From: Phaeobacter sp. HF9A
GTDB taxonomy: Bacteria > Pseudomonadota > Alphaproteobacteria > Rhodobacterales > Rhodobacteraceae
DNA: 47,194 bases
Assembly: GCF_011806385.1 (NCBI RefSeq)
Contig: NZ_JAATOX010000019.1
Coordinates: forward strand, 1 to 47,194
Reading direction: 5' to 3'
Position 1 is the stretch's first letter, and every line of letters begins with the position of its first letter. Of the stretch, positions 1 to 7,637 are shown piece after piece. A model generated the notes under the pieces. The model searched no databases. It had not been told where the DNA came from and saw only the letters and a program-made list of their open reading frames with translations. A program made the position numbers and the translations under genes.

Positions 1-54
1 GGCCGCATCCTTCGGTGGCGCCGCTGGCGCGGCGCGGTTGCGCGTGCTGCCTGG

Positions 55-765
55 TTAGCCCGCCACATCCCCCTCGCGCAGGCAGGTCCAGACGATGCGG
101 GTGGAGACCTCCTGCACCTTGTGAAACCCCGCCGCGCGCAGGACATTCTTGCACGCGCGCATGCCCGCGACCTCATAGACCTCGGGGTGAAATTCGATCA
201 CGATGGCGCGAAAGGGCGCAAGGTCCATCGCCTGCAAAAGCGCCAGCTCGCCGCCCTCGATATCCATCACCAGAACCGTCGGTTCGAGCTCCGCCACCAC
301 CTCGGCCAGATCCACCGTCGGCACTTTGACCACCCGCGAGGGCCGCCCGCTCTCGTTGATCAACGACGAGCCGAGAAAGCTGCTGCGCAGGTGGAACTCC
401 ATATCCGCCGGGCGATCCTCGCCCGCAAAGAGCAGCTGATTGCGCAGCTCGATCCGGTCCTCAAGACCGTTCATCTGATGCAGGGCAGAGATCACCGGGA
501 TCAGCTCCGGGTTGGCCTCAAAGGACAGCACCTTTTGCGGTTTGGCATTCTGCGCGATCACCGCGCCCACGATCCCCAGCCCGGCGCCGACCTCCAGCAC
601 CCTGTCCTCGGGCCCCACCACATGCAGGGCACCGGCGATCTCCGGCCCTTCATAGCGGGCTTCGTTGATCCGCTTGATGCGCGTCTCGTTCAGGAAGCGG
701 GACATCGGGACCTTGACGCCGTGACATACTGCGGCGACCTCCGGGGCGGGGGCGGGCTCTGACAT
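55..765 (-). CDS. FkbM family SAM-dependent methyltransferase
   Basis: 236-residue protein predicted to transfer a methyl group from S-adenosylmethionine; the substrate cannot be read from the sequence. The SAM-binding loop VLEVGAGLGIVG lies near residues 55-66 and is followed by an acidic strand end (SFEANPE). The later VLVMDIEGGE stretch (near residues 166-175) is the usual FkbM-family motif. The length suits a stand-alone FkbM domain, and no signal peptide or membrane segment is visible. It lies 146 bp downstream of the AtuA-like gene on the same strand and may be co-transcribed, but the gap also allows its own promoter. FkbM enzymes often act on sugars or small secondary metabolites; assigning one here would be guesswork. 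Confidence 0.85.
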   Translation of the reverse strand: MSEPAPAPEVAAVCHGVKVPMSRFLNETRIKRINEARYEGPEIAGALHVVGPEDRVLEVGAGLGIVGAVIAQNAKPQKVLSFEANPELIPVISALHQMNGLEDRIELRNQLLFAGEDRPADMEFHLRSSFLGSSLINESGRPSRVVKVPTVDLAEVVAELEPTVLVMDIEGGELALLQAMDLAPFRAIVIEFHPEVYEVAGMRACKNVLRAAGFHKVQEVSTRIVWTCLREGDVAG

Positions 766-911
766 GCTGTATTCTGCTCTTTCTTGTCATCGGGGTGGCC
801 GTTGGTGCGGCTCCGAAGACCCCAACAGGCGTTGGCCGCCACTCTGGCGCAAGAGACGCGGCAAAGGCAAGCATCCGCACGCCCAGGCCCGGCCCGGTCG
901 CCGCTCTGGTG

Positions 912-2726
912 CTATTGACGTGCGCTGCTCAGCAGGGACCAATCCATCAGGATCGGGGCCGCCAGCACCAGCTGCGCAAAGCCCCTGCCCTGCGGATCAT
1001 TGCGCAACGAGCGGCAACCGCCGCCGCCCAGCGCCCCCGAAATCGTGATCGTCATCGCATGCAGCCCAGGCACCGGATAGCGCCTGATCCGCGCGCCTTT
1101 TTTCATAAAATGGCCAAAGACCTCTTGCAGATGCAGCTGGGTCAGCCCGGACCAGATCCAGGGAAGCTGCTCCGGGTGGCGGGCGATGACGCCAAGGGCA
1201 ACCATATCGCCAAGATCACAACTGCGCGCAAAGGCCACCCGCGACAGCGGCATCGAGACCGTCGGCCCCTTCGCCATTGGCGCCCTGGGCGGATCCGGCG
1301 GCGCGACGGTCTTCACCGTATCCCGGGGCAGGCTGGGGGCGGGCTCCAGCAGCTTGCGCGGCGGGGCATTGCCGATCCGCAGGCTCAGTGGCACCTCCGA
1401 TTTCGGCGTCAGATAGGAAAAGGACGCCAGCACCGGCGCCGGGCGCGGACGCAGGCCCGCACAACCGCAGAGCCCGGGCGGCGCCGCCTGTTCAAGCGCC
1501 ATCAGCGCCTTCATAAAAACCATGGTGCCGCTGGCCTCCGGGTGGCGGACCGCGATCTTCAGCACCACCTCGCGCGCCACGTCAGAGGCGCGCAGGGCGC
1601 CGAACTGGCTCTCCCCGCCCAGGACCTCGACGCTGGTTTCGGCGAAGGGGGCGAGCTTGCGCGCCGCCACCCCCTCTGCCGCCCGGTGCAGCACCGCAGC
1701 GGCGAAATGTTCGGCCTTTTGTTCCGCATCCAGCCCATAGAAGGTGAGATATTGACCGATCCGAAACCCATCCCGCCAGGTCCCGCTGATCTTGTAGCGC
1801 TCCGGGGGCGGCAGGCCGCGCGCGCCGCGCAGGCGCACCCGGTCGGGGCCGATCTCCTCCAGCTGGAGGGCGGTCACATCGCAGATCACATCCGCCAGCG
1901 CATAGGCCGTGGGCTCGGCAATCCCGCCGAGAAGCTGCTCGCCCACCGTGCCGGGGCTGACCAACCCGCCGGTGCCCTCGGGCTTGGTCATCACAAAGCT
2001 GCCATCGGCCAGGATCTCGACGATCGGGGCCCCCAATGAGGCGATATCCCCGGCGACCTCCTCCCAATCGGTGAAATTGCCACCGCAGGCCTGCACGCCG
2101 CCCGCCAGCACATGTCCGGCCAGCCCGCCGCCCGCCAGATAGTGAAGATCGCGCGGCTCCCAGCCGAAATGCTGCATCGCCGCCCCAAGCGTCAGGGCGC
2201 TGGCCGCACAACAGCCGGTGATGATGATATCCGCCCCCTCGTCCAGCGCCGCGACCACCGGGGCCGCGCCGAGTTGCGCGTTGAGGCTGGTGATCCGCTC
2301 CGCCGGGGGAAACTCCGCCTTGCTGTCCAGATCCAGCGGCGCGCGTTTGGCGATCTTGTCCAGCTCCGGCATCAGATCATCGCCGCTGATCGCCGCCACC
2401 TGAAGCGCAAGCCCCGCCTGTTTGACCGCCTGCATCACCATCGCCGCGCAGGCCTCCGGGTTGGCGCCGCCCGCGTTGGCGATCACTTTCACCCGCTGCG
2501 TGGCGATCTGTTTCAGATGGGGCAGCAGCGCATCATTCAGAAACTCGACAAAAAAACCCGCCTTGGGATCCTGCCGCCGGGCCTGGGCCTGGATCGCCAT
2601 GCTCGTCTCGGTCAGGTAGTCATAGACCAGCACATCCACCTGCCCCGCAGCCAAGAGCTGCTGCGTGGCCTGCGCCGCGTCGCCCCCGTGGCGACAGACC
2701 CCACCGACGCGCAAAACATTGCTCAT
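912..2726 (-). CDS. AtuA-like protein (DUF1446 domain plus AtuA-like C-terminal domain)
   Basis: 604-residue protein of the acyclic terpene utilisation A (AtuA) family, whose biochemical role is not established. The N-terminal DUF1446 domain covers roughly residues 1-430, opens with LRVGGVCRHGGDAAQ and contains a DIIITGCCAASALTLG segment. A proline-rich linker (about 430-490) leads to an AtuA-like C-terminal domain of about 100 residues with the pattern ARSCDLGDMVALGVIAR...RYPVPGLHAM...ALGGGGCRSLRNDPQG. I chose the ATG at 2726 because family members begin close to the RIGG-like strand; an in-frame ATG at 2753 would add nine residues. None of the carboxylase or citronellyl-CoA genes that accompany atuA in pseudomonads is present, so a terpene role is not supported here. 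Confidence 0.8.
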   Translation of the reverse strand: MSNVLRVGGVCRHGGDAAQATQQLLAAGQVDVLVYDYLTETSMAIQAQARRQDPKAGFFVEFLNDALLPHLKQIATQRVKVIANAGGANPEACAAMVMQAVKQAGLALQVAAISGDDLMPELDKIAKRAPLDLDSKAEFPPAERITSLNAQLGAAPVVAALDEGADIIITGCCAASALTLGAAMQHFGWEPRDLHYLAGGGLAGHVLAGGVQACGGNFTDWEEVAGDIASLGAPIVEILADGSFVMTKPEGTGGLVSPGTVGEQLLGGIAEPTAYALADVICDVTALQLEEIGPDRVRLRGARGLPPPERYKISGTWRDGFRIGQYLTFYGLDAEQKAEHFAAAVLHRAAEGVAARKLAPFAETSVEVLGGESQFGALRASDVAREVVLKIAVRHPEASGTMVFMKALMALEQAAPPGLCGCAGLRPRPAPVLASFSYLTPKSEVPLSLRIGNAPPRKLLEPAPSLPRDTVKTVAPPDPPRAPMAKGPTVSMPLSRVAFARSCDLGDMVALGVIARHPEQLPWIWSGLTQLHLQEVFGHFMKKGARIRRYPVPGLHAMTITISGALGGGGCRSLRNDPQGRGFAQLVLAAPILMDWSLLSSARQ

Positions 2727-3026
2727 TTCAGGCAGCCCGGCCCCCTTTCCCATATTCGCGTTCAGATCCCGCGTTCGCGTTCAGGCCGAAATCCGCCGCG
2801 GCGACTCGCCTTTTTCTGCGCTCATCATGGCGCAATCGGGGGCGCTGAGTCTCGGGGATGTCGCAATTTTCTTGATTTTACGATATGTTAGCGCAAGTGC
2901 CCCCTCCCGGACCCCGACCGCGCGGTGCCGGTGCCTTGGGACAAATTGGCACTGGACCTTGCCCGGCCTGCCGCCTAACGTCGCGATTGTATCCAATCCT
3001 GCCCTTTCCAAGACCCGAGGTTTCCC
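2727..3026. other. Divergent intergenic region
   Basis: About 300 bp separate the AtuA-like gene (minus) from the branched-chain aminotransferase (plus), so both promoters should lie here. The centre (about 2860-2890) is AT-rich. A GTGCC/GGCAC inverted repeat flanks the segment around 2931-2952. A good ribosome-binding sequence, GAGGT, precedes the aminotransferase start. I see no convincing small gene. Confidence 0.4.
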
Positions 3027-3890
3027 ATGGCTGTCGGCAGCACCATCCGCACCTATTTCAACGGCACCTGGCATGACGGCGACACGCCGATCATCAAAGC
3101 CGCCGACCACGCCGCCTGGCTCGGCTCCACCGTGTTTGACGGTGCGCGCTGGTTTGACGGCGTCACCCCCGACCTGGACAAGCACTGCGCCCGCACCAAT
3201 GCCTCTGCCGAGGCGCTGATGATGGCCGCCACCGTGCCCGCCGACCAAATGGTGGAAATCGCGCTGGAAGGGCTGAAGGGGTTTGCGCCCGATGCGGCCG
3301 TCTATATCCGGCCGATGTATTGGGCCACCGATGGCGACCAGAGCGTGATTGCCCCCTCGCCCGAAGCAACGCAATTCGCGCTCTGCCTGGAGGAGATCCC
3401 GATGGCACCGGCCGACGCCAGCGCGACGCTCACCCGCACCCGTTTTCGCCGTCCGGTGCTGGAATCTGCGGTGATCAACGCCAAGGCCGGCTGCCTTTAT
3501 CCCAACAACGCCCGGATGCTGCGCGAAGCCCGCGCCAAGGGCTTTAGCAATACGCTCACCTGCGATGTGATGGGCAATGTGGCCGAAACCGCGACCGCGA
3601 ATATTTTCCTGGTCAAGGATGGCGAGGTCTTTACCCCGATCGCCAATGGCACCTTCCTCGCCGGGATCACCCGTGCGCGCCATATCGAAAACCTGCGCGC
3701 CGATGGGGTCACCGTGCATGAAACGGTGCTGAGTTATGCCCATTTCGAGGTCGCGGATGAGGTCTTCATGTCCGGCAACCTGTCCAAGGTCACCCCGGTC
3801 ACCGCCTTTGACGATGTCACCTACGCCCATGGCCCCATGACCAAACGGGTGCGCGAGCTGTACTGGGATTGGGCCAAATCCGGCGCCTAG
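3027..3890 (+). CDS. ilvE: Branched-chain amino acid aminotransferase (class IV)
   Basis: 287-residue PLP enzyme that interconverts leucine, isoleucine or valine with their 2-oxo acids using 2-oxoglutarate/glutamate; cytoplasmic. The likely PLP lysine is K153 in NAKAG, and the conserved glutamate is E187 in VAETATANIF. The 34-residue spacing between them equals that in E. coli IlvE (K159/E193). The length is slightly short of the usual 300-310 residues. The ATG at 3027 is preceded by GAGGT. The gene stands alone, divergent from the AtuA-like gene. A D-amino-acid or 4-amino-4-deoxychorismate-type class IV enzyme is possible but less likely given the YIRPMYW and NIF patterns. Confidence 0.85.
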   Translation: MAVGSTIRTYFNGTWHDGDTPIIKAADHAAWLGSTVFDGARWFDGVTPDLDKHCARTNASAEALMMAATVPADQMVEIALEGLKGFAPDAAVYIRPMYWATDGDQSVIAPSPEATQFALCLEEIPMAPADASATLTRTRFRRPVLESAVINAKAGCLYPNNARMLREARAKGFSNTLTCDVMGNVAETATANIFLVKDGEVFTPIANGTFLAGITRARHIENLRADGVTVHETVLSYAHFEVADEVFMSGNLSKVTPVTAFDDVTYAHGPMTKRVRELYWDWAKSGA

Positions 3891-4014
3891 GGGCGCGCCG
3901 GGCGCGCGGGCAGCGGATCGCGCGCCACCGCTCCAGACCGGCCTCCTGCACGGATCTATTGCGCGGAGGCATCGCATCGGCCAATATACGCGTCACACGA
4001 GAGCAGAGGGTTCC

Positions 4015-4470
4015 ATGCGCAAATTCCTGGTGGTGCTGGACGACAGCCGAGAATGCCTGAACGCCATGCGCTTTGCCGCCATGCGCGCAGCCAAGACCAA
4101 CGGCGGCGTGCAGATCCTGTCGATCATCCCGCCGGATGAGTTCAACCACTGGATCGGCGTCGGCGAGGTCATGCGGGAAGAGAGCCGCGAGCGTATCCAC
4201 GCCCATTTCGAGGTCTTCGCCAAATGGATGCGTGACCGTCAGGGCGTTGACCCGGAGCTGGTGGTGCGCGAAGGCGAGATCGTGCCCGAGATCCACGCCC
4301 AGATCGAAAGTGACCCGGAAATCGGCGTGCTGGTGCTGGGCGCGGCCAGCGGACGCAAGGGCCCCGGCCCCATCGTCAGCCAGCTGATCCGCACCGCCGG
4401 ATCGCTGCCCTTTCCCATCACCATCGTGCCGGGCGACATGTCCAAGGAAAAGCTGGAGGCCATCACCTGA
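4015..4470 (+). CDS. Universal stress protein (UspA family)
   Basis: 151-residue single Usp domain. It opens with the typical strand MRKFLVVLDDS and ends with the nucleotide-binding-type segment VLGAASGRKGPGPIVSQLI (about residues 106-124) followed by PITIVPG. The G-x2-G-x(n)-G arrangement suggests the ATP-binding subclass, although the spacing is shorter than in the best-known members. The ORF is bracketed by short intergenic regions and is not obviously part of an operon. An AATATA element with TTGCGC 18 bp upstream (3959-3988) could be its promoter. The role is probably stress or energy-limitation adaptation; a specific partner cannot be inferred. Confidence 0.85.
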   Translation: MRKFLVVLDDSRECLNAMRFAAMRAAKTNGGVQILSIIPPDEFNHWIGVGEVMREESRERIHAHFEVFAKWMRDRQGVDPELVVREGEIVPEIHAQIESDPEIGVLVLGAASGRKGPGPIVSQLIRTAGSLPFPITIVPGDMSKEKLEAIT

Positions 4471-4587
4471 CGGCCCCGCCCGCCCCTCTCACAGCCACGC
4501 CGCCCGCATCAGGCCCCCGCGCAGAGCCGCGCCTCCGAAGGTCCCGGCCAACATGCCAAGGCTTGCAATTCGCGCCGCAGCCGCTAA

Positions 4588-4604
4588 TTTAGAACCATTC
4601 CAAA
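4588..4604 (+). promoter_or_regulatory. Irr-box (ICE)-like palindrome upstream of nfuA
   Basis: The sequence TTTAGAACCATTCCAAA matches the alphaproteobacterial Irr box (TTTAGAA-N3-TTCTAAA) with one mismatch in the right arm. It ends 56 bp before the nfuA start codon and sits directly upstream of a TTGACA hexamer at 4607-4612 that could be the -35 element. Irr controls iron-dependent functions in this class, so a site in front of an Fe-S scaffold gene makes sense. Binding itself is inferred. Confidence 0.6.
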
Positions 4605-4660
4605 ACTTGACAGGCCCGGGGCGCAGGCGCATATCCCGGTGACCCTGATGGAGAGCCGAT

Positions 4661-5224
4661 ATGTTTATCCAGACCGAATCCACGCCGAACCCGGCAACCC
4701 TGAAATTCCTGCCCGGCCAGACCGTTCTGGAAGCAGGCACCGCCGATTTCCCCTCCGCCGAGGCCGCCGGCAAATCGCCGCTGGCACAGCGCATCTTTGC
4801 CGTGGGTGGCGTCACCGGAGTGTTCTTTGGCAATGATTTTGTCACCGTCACCAAGGATGACGCGGTCGAATGGGATCACATCAAACCCGCAGTGCTCGGC
4901 GCGGTGATGGAGCATTACCAATCCGGCCAGCCGGTCATCGACGAGGGCGGGCAGCAGGCCTCGGGCCACGCTGAACACTCCGGCGAGGATGGCGAAATCG
5001 TCAACCAGATCAAGGAATTGCTGGACAGCCGCGTGCGCCCGGCGGTGGCACAGGATGGTGGCGACATCACCTTCCACGGTTTTGATCGCGGCGTTGTCTA
5101 CCTGCATATGCAGGGCGCCTGCGCGGGCTGCCCCTCCTCGACGCTGACCCTGAAAATGGGCATCGAGAACCTGCTGCGCCACTACATCCCCGAAGTGACC
5201 GAGGTCCGCCCCGTTGCCGTCTGA
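4661..5224 (+). CDS. nfuA: NfuA/NFU1-type iron-sulfur cluster scaffold (NifU family)
   Basis: 187-residue Fe-S carrier or scaffold. The N-terminal Nfu_N domain (about residues 1-90) starts with the typical MFIQTESTPNPATLKF. A linker leads to the C-terminal NifU-like domain (about 110-187), where the cluster-binding CxxC is C154-A-G-C157. This two-domain layout is the mitochondrial NFU1 / alphaproteobacterial form rather than the A-type-plus-NifU form of gamma-proteobacterial NfuA. Its 3' end overlaps the tsaB start by 11 bp, so the two are probably co-transcribed and coupled. An Irr-box-like palindrome at 4588-4604 suggests iron-dependent control. Clients here could include the SdhB clusters, which is inference. 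Confidence 0.9.
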   Translation: MFIQTESTPNPATLKFLPGQTVLEAGTADFPSAEAAGKSPLAQRIFAVGGVTGVFFGNDFVTVTKDDAVEWDHIKPAVLGAVMEHYQSGQPVIDEGGQQASGHAEHSGEDGEIVNQIKELLDSRVRPAVAQDGGDITFHGFDRGVVYLHMQGACAGCPSSTLTLKMGIENLLRHYIPEVTEVRPVAV

Positions 5225-5873
5225 CCAAGACCCGGCCAAGGCGCTGATCCTGGCGTTTGATACATCGGCCGCGCATTGCGCGGCCGCTTTGCTGCGCGGT
5301 GACGAGATCCTGGCCCAGCGCCAGGAAGAGATGGCGCGCGGACAGGCCGAACGGCTGATGCCGCTGCTCGAAGAGGTGCTGGCGGCGGGCGATGCAACCT
5401 GGGCCGACCTCGACGCGGTGGCGGTGGGAATCGGGCCGGGCAATTTCACCGGCATCCGCATCTCTGTCTCGGCGGCGCGGGGGCTGGCGCTGGGGCTCGA
5501 CAAGCCGGCCATCGGCATCTCCAGCCTGGAGGCGCTGGCCTGCGGGGCCGAGGGTCCTGTGGTGACCAGCCTCGATGCGCGGCGCGAGATGCTTTATGTG
5601 CAGATCAATGATCAGCCGCCCTGCCTGACCACGCTGGAGAGCCTGCCGCCCCTGCCCGACGCGCCGCTCTGCCTCGGCCATGCCGCCGCCGGGATCGCGG
5701 CCCGCTGCAAGGGCACCGTCGCCGCCGCCCGCTATCCCATGGCCGAGGCGATCGCGCGCGTTGCCGCCACGCGGCTGGGCCAGCCCGACCTTCCGCCGCC
5801 CGCGCCGCTCTATCTGCGCGAGGCCGATGCGGCGCCGTCGCGGGAGCAGCCCCCGGCCCTGCTCGATGACTGA
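5214..5873 (+). CDS. tsaB: tRNA threonylcarbamoyladenosine biosynthesis protein TsaB
   Basis: 219-residue ASKHA-fold protein that partners TsaD and TsaE to make t6A37 in ANN-decoding tRNAs. Diagnostic segments are LAFDTSAAHCAAAL at the N-terminus and AVGIGPGNFTGIRI near residues 70-83. The start appears to be a TTG at 5214 inside the nfuA coding end; no ATG or GTG fits before the first beta strand. This gives an 11-bp overlap with nfuA and suggests translational coupling. The 3' end overlaps rimI by 8 bp. The tsaB-rimI pair is a common alphaproteobacterial arrangement. Confidence 0.9.
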   Translation: MPSDQDPAKALILAFDTSAAHCAAALLRGDEILAQRQEEMARGQAERLMPLLEEVLAAGDATWADLDAVAVGIGPGNFTGIRISVSAARGLALGLDKPAIGISSLEALACGAEGPVVTSLDARREMLYVQINDQPPCLTTLESLPPLPDAPLCLGHAAAGIAARCKGTVAAARYPMAEAIARVAATRLGQPDLPPPAPLYLREADAAPSREQPPALLDD

Positions 5874-6318
5874 GACCGCAGCGACCGTGCCGCCAAGCGC
5901 CGAGGCGCTGGCCGCGACTCACGCGGCGGCCTTTACCCAATCGCCCAGCCCGTCGCGCCCCTGGTCCGCCAGCGAGATCGCCGACCTTCTGGCGGATCGC
6001 TTCACCTATTTCACCGGCGACGCCCGCGCCTTTGCCCTGGCGCGCGAGATCGCCGGAGAGGCGGAGCTTTTGACCATTGCCACCCATCCCGATCATCACC
6101 GCCAGGGTCTGGCCGCGCAGGTGATGCAGGACTGGATGCAAAAAGCCGCAAGCCGTGGCGTCACCGACGCTTTTCTTGAGGTCGCAGAAGACAATACCGC
6201 CGCACGGGCGTTATACTGCCGATGCGGATTCGGGCTTGTTGGGATTCGAAAAGCCTATTATCCGCGCCCACCGGCGGCAGCGGCGGATGCTTTGCTCATG
6301 AAACGGCTGCTTCCCTAG
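5866..6318 (+). CDS. rimI: Ribosomal protein bS18-alanine N-acetyltransferase-like GNAT protein
   Basis: 150-residue GNAT acetyltransferase. The acetyl-CoA-binding motif A is LLTIATHPDHHRQGLA (near residues 65-80, with the Q/RxxGxG/A-type turn), and the C-terminal AEDNTAARALYCRCGFGLVG segment is typical of RimI. I start it at the ATG at 5866, which overlaps the tsaB stop by 8 bp; longer in-frame extensions run through tsaB and are unlikely. The proposed job is N-terminal acetylation of ribosomal protein bS18, based on homology and on its place right behind tsaB; other protein targets are possible. Confidence 0.85.
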   Translation: MTETAATVPPSAEALAATHAAAFTQSPSPSRPWSASEIADLLADRFTYFTGDARAFALAREIAGEAELLTIATHPDHHRQGLAAQVMQDWMQKAASRGVTDAFLEVAEDNTAARALYCRCGFGLVGIRKAYYPRPPAAAADALLMKRLLP

Positions 6319-6344
6319 CGGAAGCCCTGTTTTCTGAACCGATT

Positions 6345-6363
6345 GGTCAATAATGGGTTGACC
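6345..6363 (+). promoter_or_regulatory. Operator-like inverted repeat before the BMP transporter
   Basis: GGTCAA-TAATGGG-TTGACC is a perfect 6-bp inverted repeat with a 7-bp spacer, centred about 100 bp before the binding-protein start. The right arm TTGACC could double as a -35 element, with GCTAAA 17 bp further on (6381-6386) as a weak -10. A protein bound here would block that promoter. The regulator is unknown; the arm sequence would suit a GntR-type dimer, but that is only a resemblance. Confidence 0.5.
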
Positions 6364-6453
6364 CCGGACCAGCGCAAGAGGCTAAATCGCTCCACCTTTT
6401 AGAACGGACACGCCCGCCATGCGGGGCAGAACAAGAATACTGGGAGTATGTGA

Positions 6454-7449
6454 ATGACCCTGATGAAATCGCTCATGGGCGCGGTGGCCACCGTCGCACT
6501 GACCGCAGGCGCCGCGCTGGCGAATCCGGCGCTGATTTTCGACCTTGGCGGCAAGTTCGACAAATCCTTCAATGAGGCGGCCTTTAACGGCGCGCAGCGT
6601 TGGGCCGACGAGACCGGCGGCAAATACCTGGAAATCGAGATGAAGTCCGAGGCCCAGCGCGAGCAGGCGCTGCGTCGCTTTGCCGAATCCGGTGCCAACC
6701 CGATCATCACCACCGGTTTTGCCATGAGCGCGCCGCTGGCCGAAGTGGCCGCTGACTACCCGGACACCAAATTCGTCACCATCGACGGCTGGGTCGATGC
6801 GCCGAACGTGCATGTGGTCAGCTTCACCGAGCATGAAGGCTCCTTCCTTGTTGGCATGCTGGCGGCGGAAGCCTCCAAATCCGGCACCGTTGGCTTCATC
6901 GGTGGCATGGATGTTCCGCTGATCCGCAAATTCGCCTGTGGCTATGCCCAGGGCGTCAAGGCGGTGAACCCGGATGCGACCGTGATTGCCAATATGACCG
7001 GCACCACCCCGGCGGCCTGGAATGACCCGGTCAAGGGCTCCGAGCTGACCAAGGCGCAGATCTCCCAGGGCGCGGATGTGATCTACGCCGCGGCTGGCGG
7101 CACCGGTGTTGGCGTACTGCAAACCGCAGCCGACGAAGGCATCCTGTCGATCGGCGTGGACAGCAACCAGAACCACCTGCACCCGGGCAAGGTTCTGACC
7201 TCGATGCTGAAACGCGTTGACGTGGCCGTCTACAACATCATGAGCGCGGGCGAGGATCTTGAGGTTGGCAAGGTCACCCTCGGTCTGGCCGACAATGGTG
7301 TGGGCTATGCCATGGACGACAACAACGCCGATCTGGTCAGCGCCGATATGCAAGCCTCTGTCGAGGACGCGAAGGCGAAGATCATCGCGGGCGACATCAA
7401 GGTTCACGACTATACCAGCGACGACAGCTGCCCGGTTCTGAACTTCTGA
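6454..7449 (+). CDS. BMP-family ABC transporter substrate-binding protein (nucleoside type)
   Basis: 331-residue periplasmic binding protein of the basic membrane protein (BMP/PnrA/Med) family, which usually binds purine or other nucleosides. The first 23 residues form a signal peptide with probable cleavage after ALA (ALA-NPALIF). The mature start PALIFDLGGKFDKSFNEAAF is the family's substrate-site strand, with the catalytic-looking KSFNE. Later typical segments are GFIGGMDVPLIRKF and IGVDSNQ. It heads a four-gene importer locus (binding protein, double ATPase, two permeases). An inverted repeat at 6345-6363 may be its operator, and a hairpin after the gene may keep its message more abundant than that of the membrane parts. 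Confidence 0.9.
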   Translation: MTLMKSLMGAVATVALTAGAALANPALIFDLGGKFDKSFNEAAFNGAQRWADETGGKYLEIEMKSEAQREQALRRFAESGANPIITTGFAMSAPLAEVAADYPDTKFVTIDGWVDAPNVHVVSFTEHEGSFLVGMLAAEASKSGTVGFIGGMDVPLIRKFACGYAQGVKAVNPDATVIANMTGTTPAAWNDPVKGSELTKAQISQGADVIYAAAGGTGVGVLQTAADEGILSIGVDSNQNHLHPGKVLTSMLKRVDVAVYNIMSAGEDLEVGKVTLGLADNGVGYAMDDNNADLVSADMQASVEDAKAKIIAGDIKVHDYTSDDSCPVLNF

Positions 7450-7461
7450 TCCACATGACCC

Positions 7462-7543
7462 GCCCCCCGCGTCGCCATCGGCATCTGCCCGGCAGCGGGG
7501 GGCAAGAATATGGCCCGGAGGTCACGCCCATGTGCCCTCCGGG
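7462..7543 (+). terminator. Two hairpins between binding-protein and ATPase genes (attenuator candidate)
   Basis: GCCCCCCGC (7462-7470) pairs with GCGGGGGGC (7495-7503). CCCGGAGG (7514-7521) pairs with CCTCCGGG (7536-7543), followed by a T-rich TTTGGTATTT. The second could stop part of the transcription after the binding-protein gene, a common arrangement in ABC operons. A TTGACA at 7572-7577 suggests a possible extra promoter before the ATPase gene, though no good -10 follows it. Confidence 0.45.
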
Positions 7544-7637
7544 TTTGGTATTTCCCGTCCCGGTCCTTCTCTTGACAAGAATATAACGTGCAGGCTCTAG
7601 CTGCATGAACCGGCGATGAGGTGACAGGGGAGCCCCG

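Noticed and set aside
2-58. Possible C-terminal tail of a plus-strand gene ending with TAG at 56-58
   Set aside because: Only 18 codons are visible, with a low-complexity Gly/Ala composition, and nothing identifies a family; the sequence before the window would be needed.
2781-3977. 398-codon open frame on the minus strand
   Set aside because: Antisense to the branched-chain aminotransferase, which has a complete family pattern and a ribosome-binding site.
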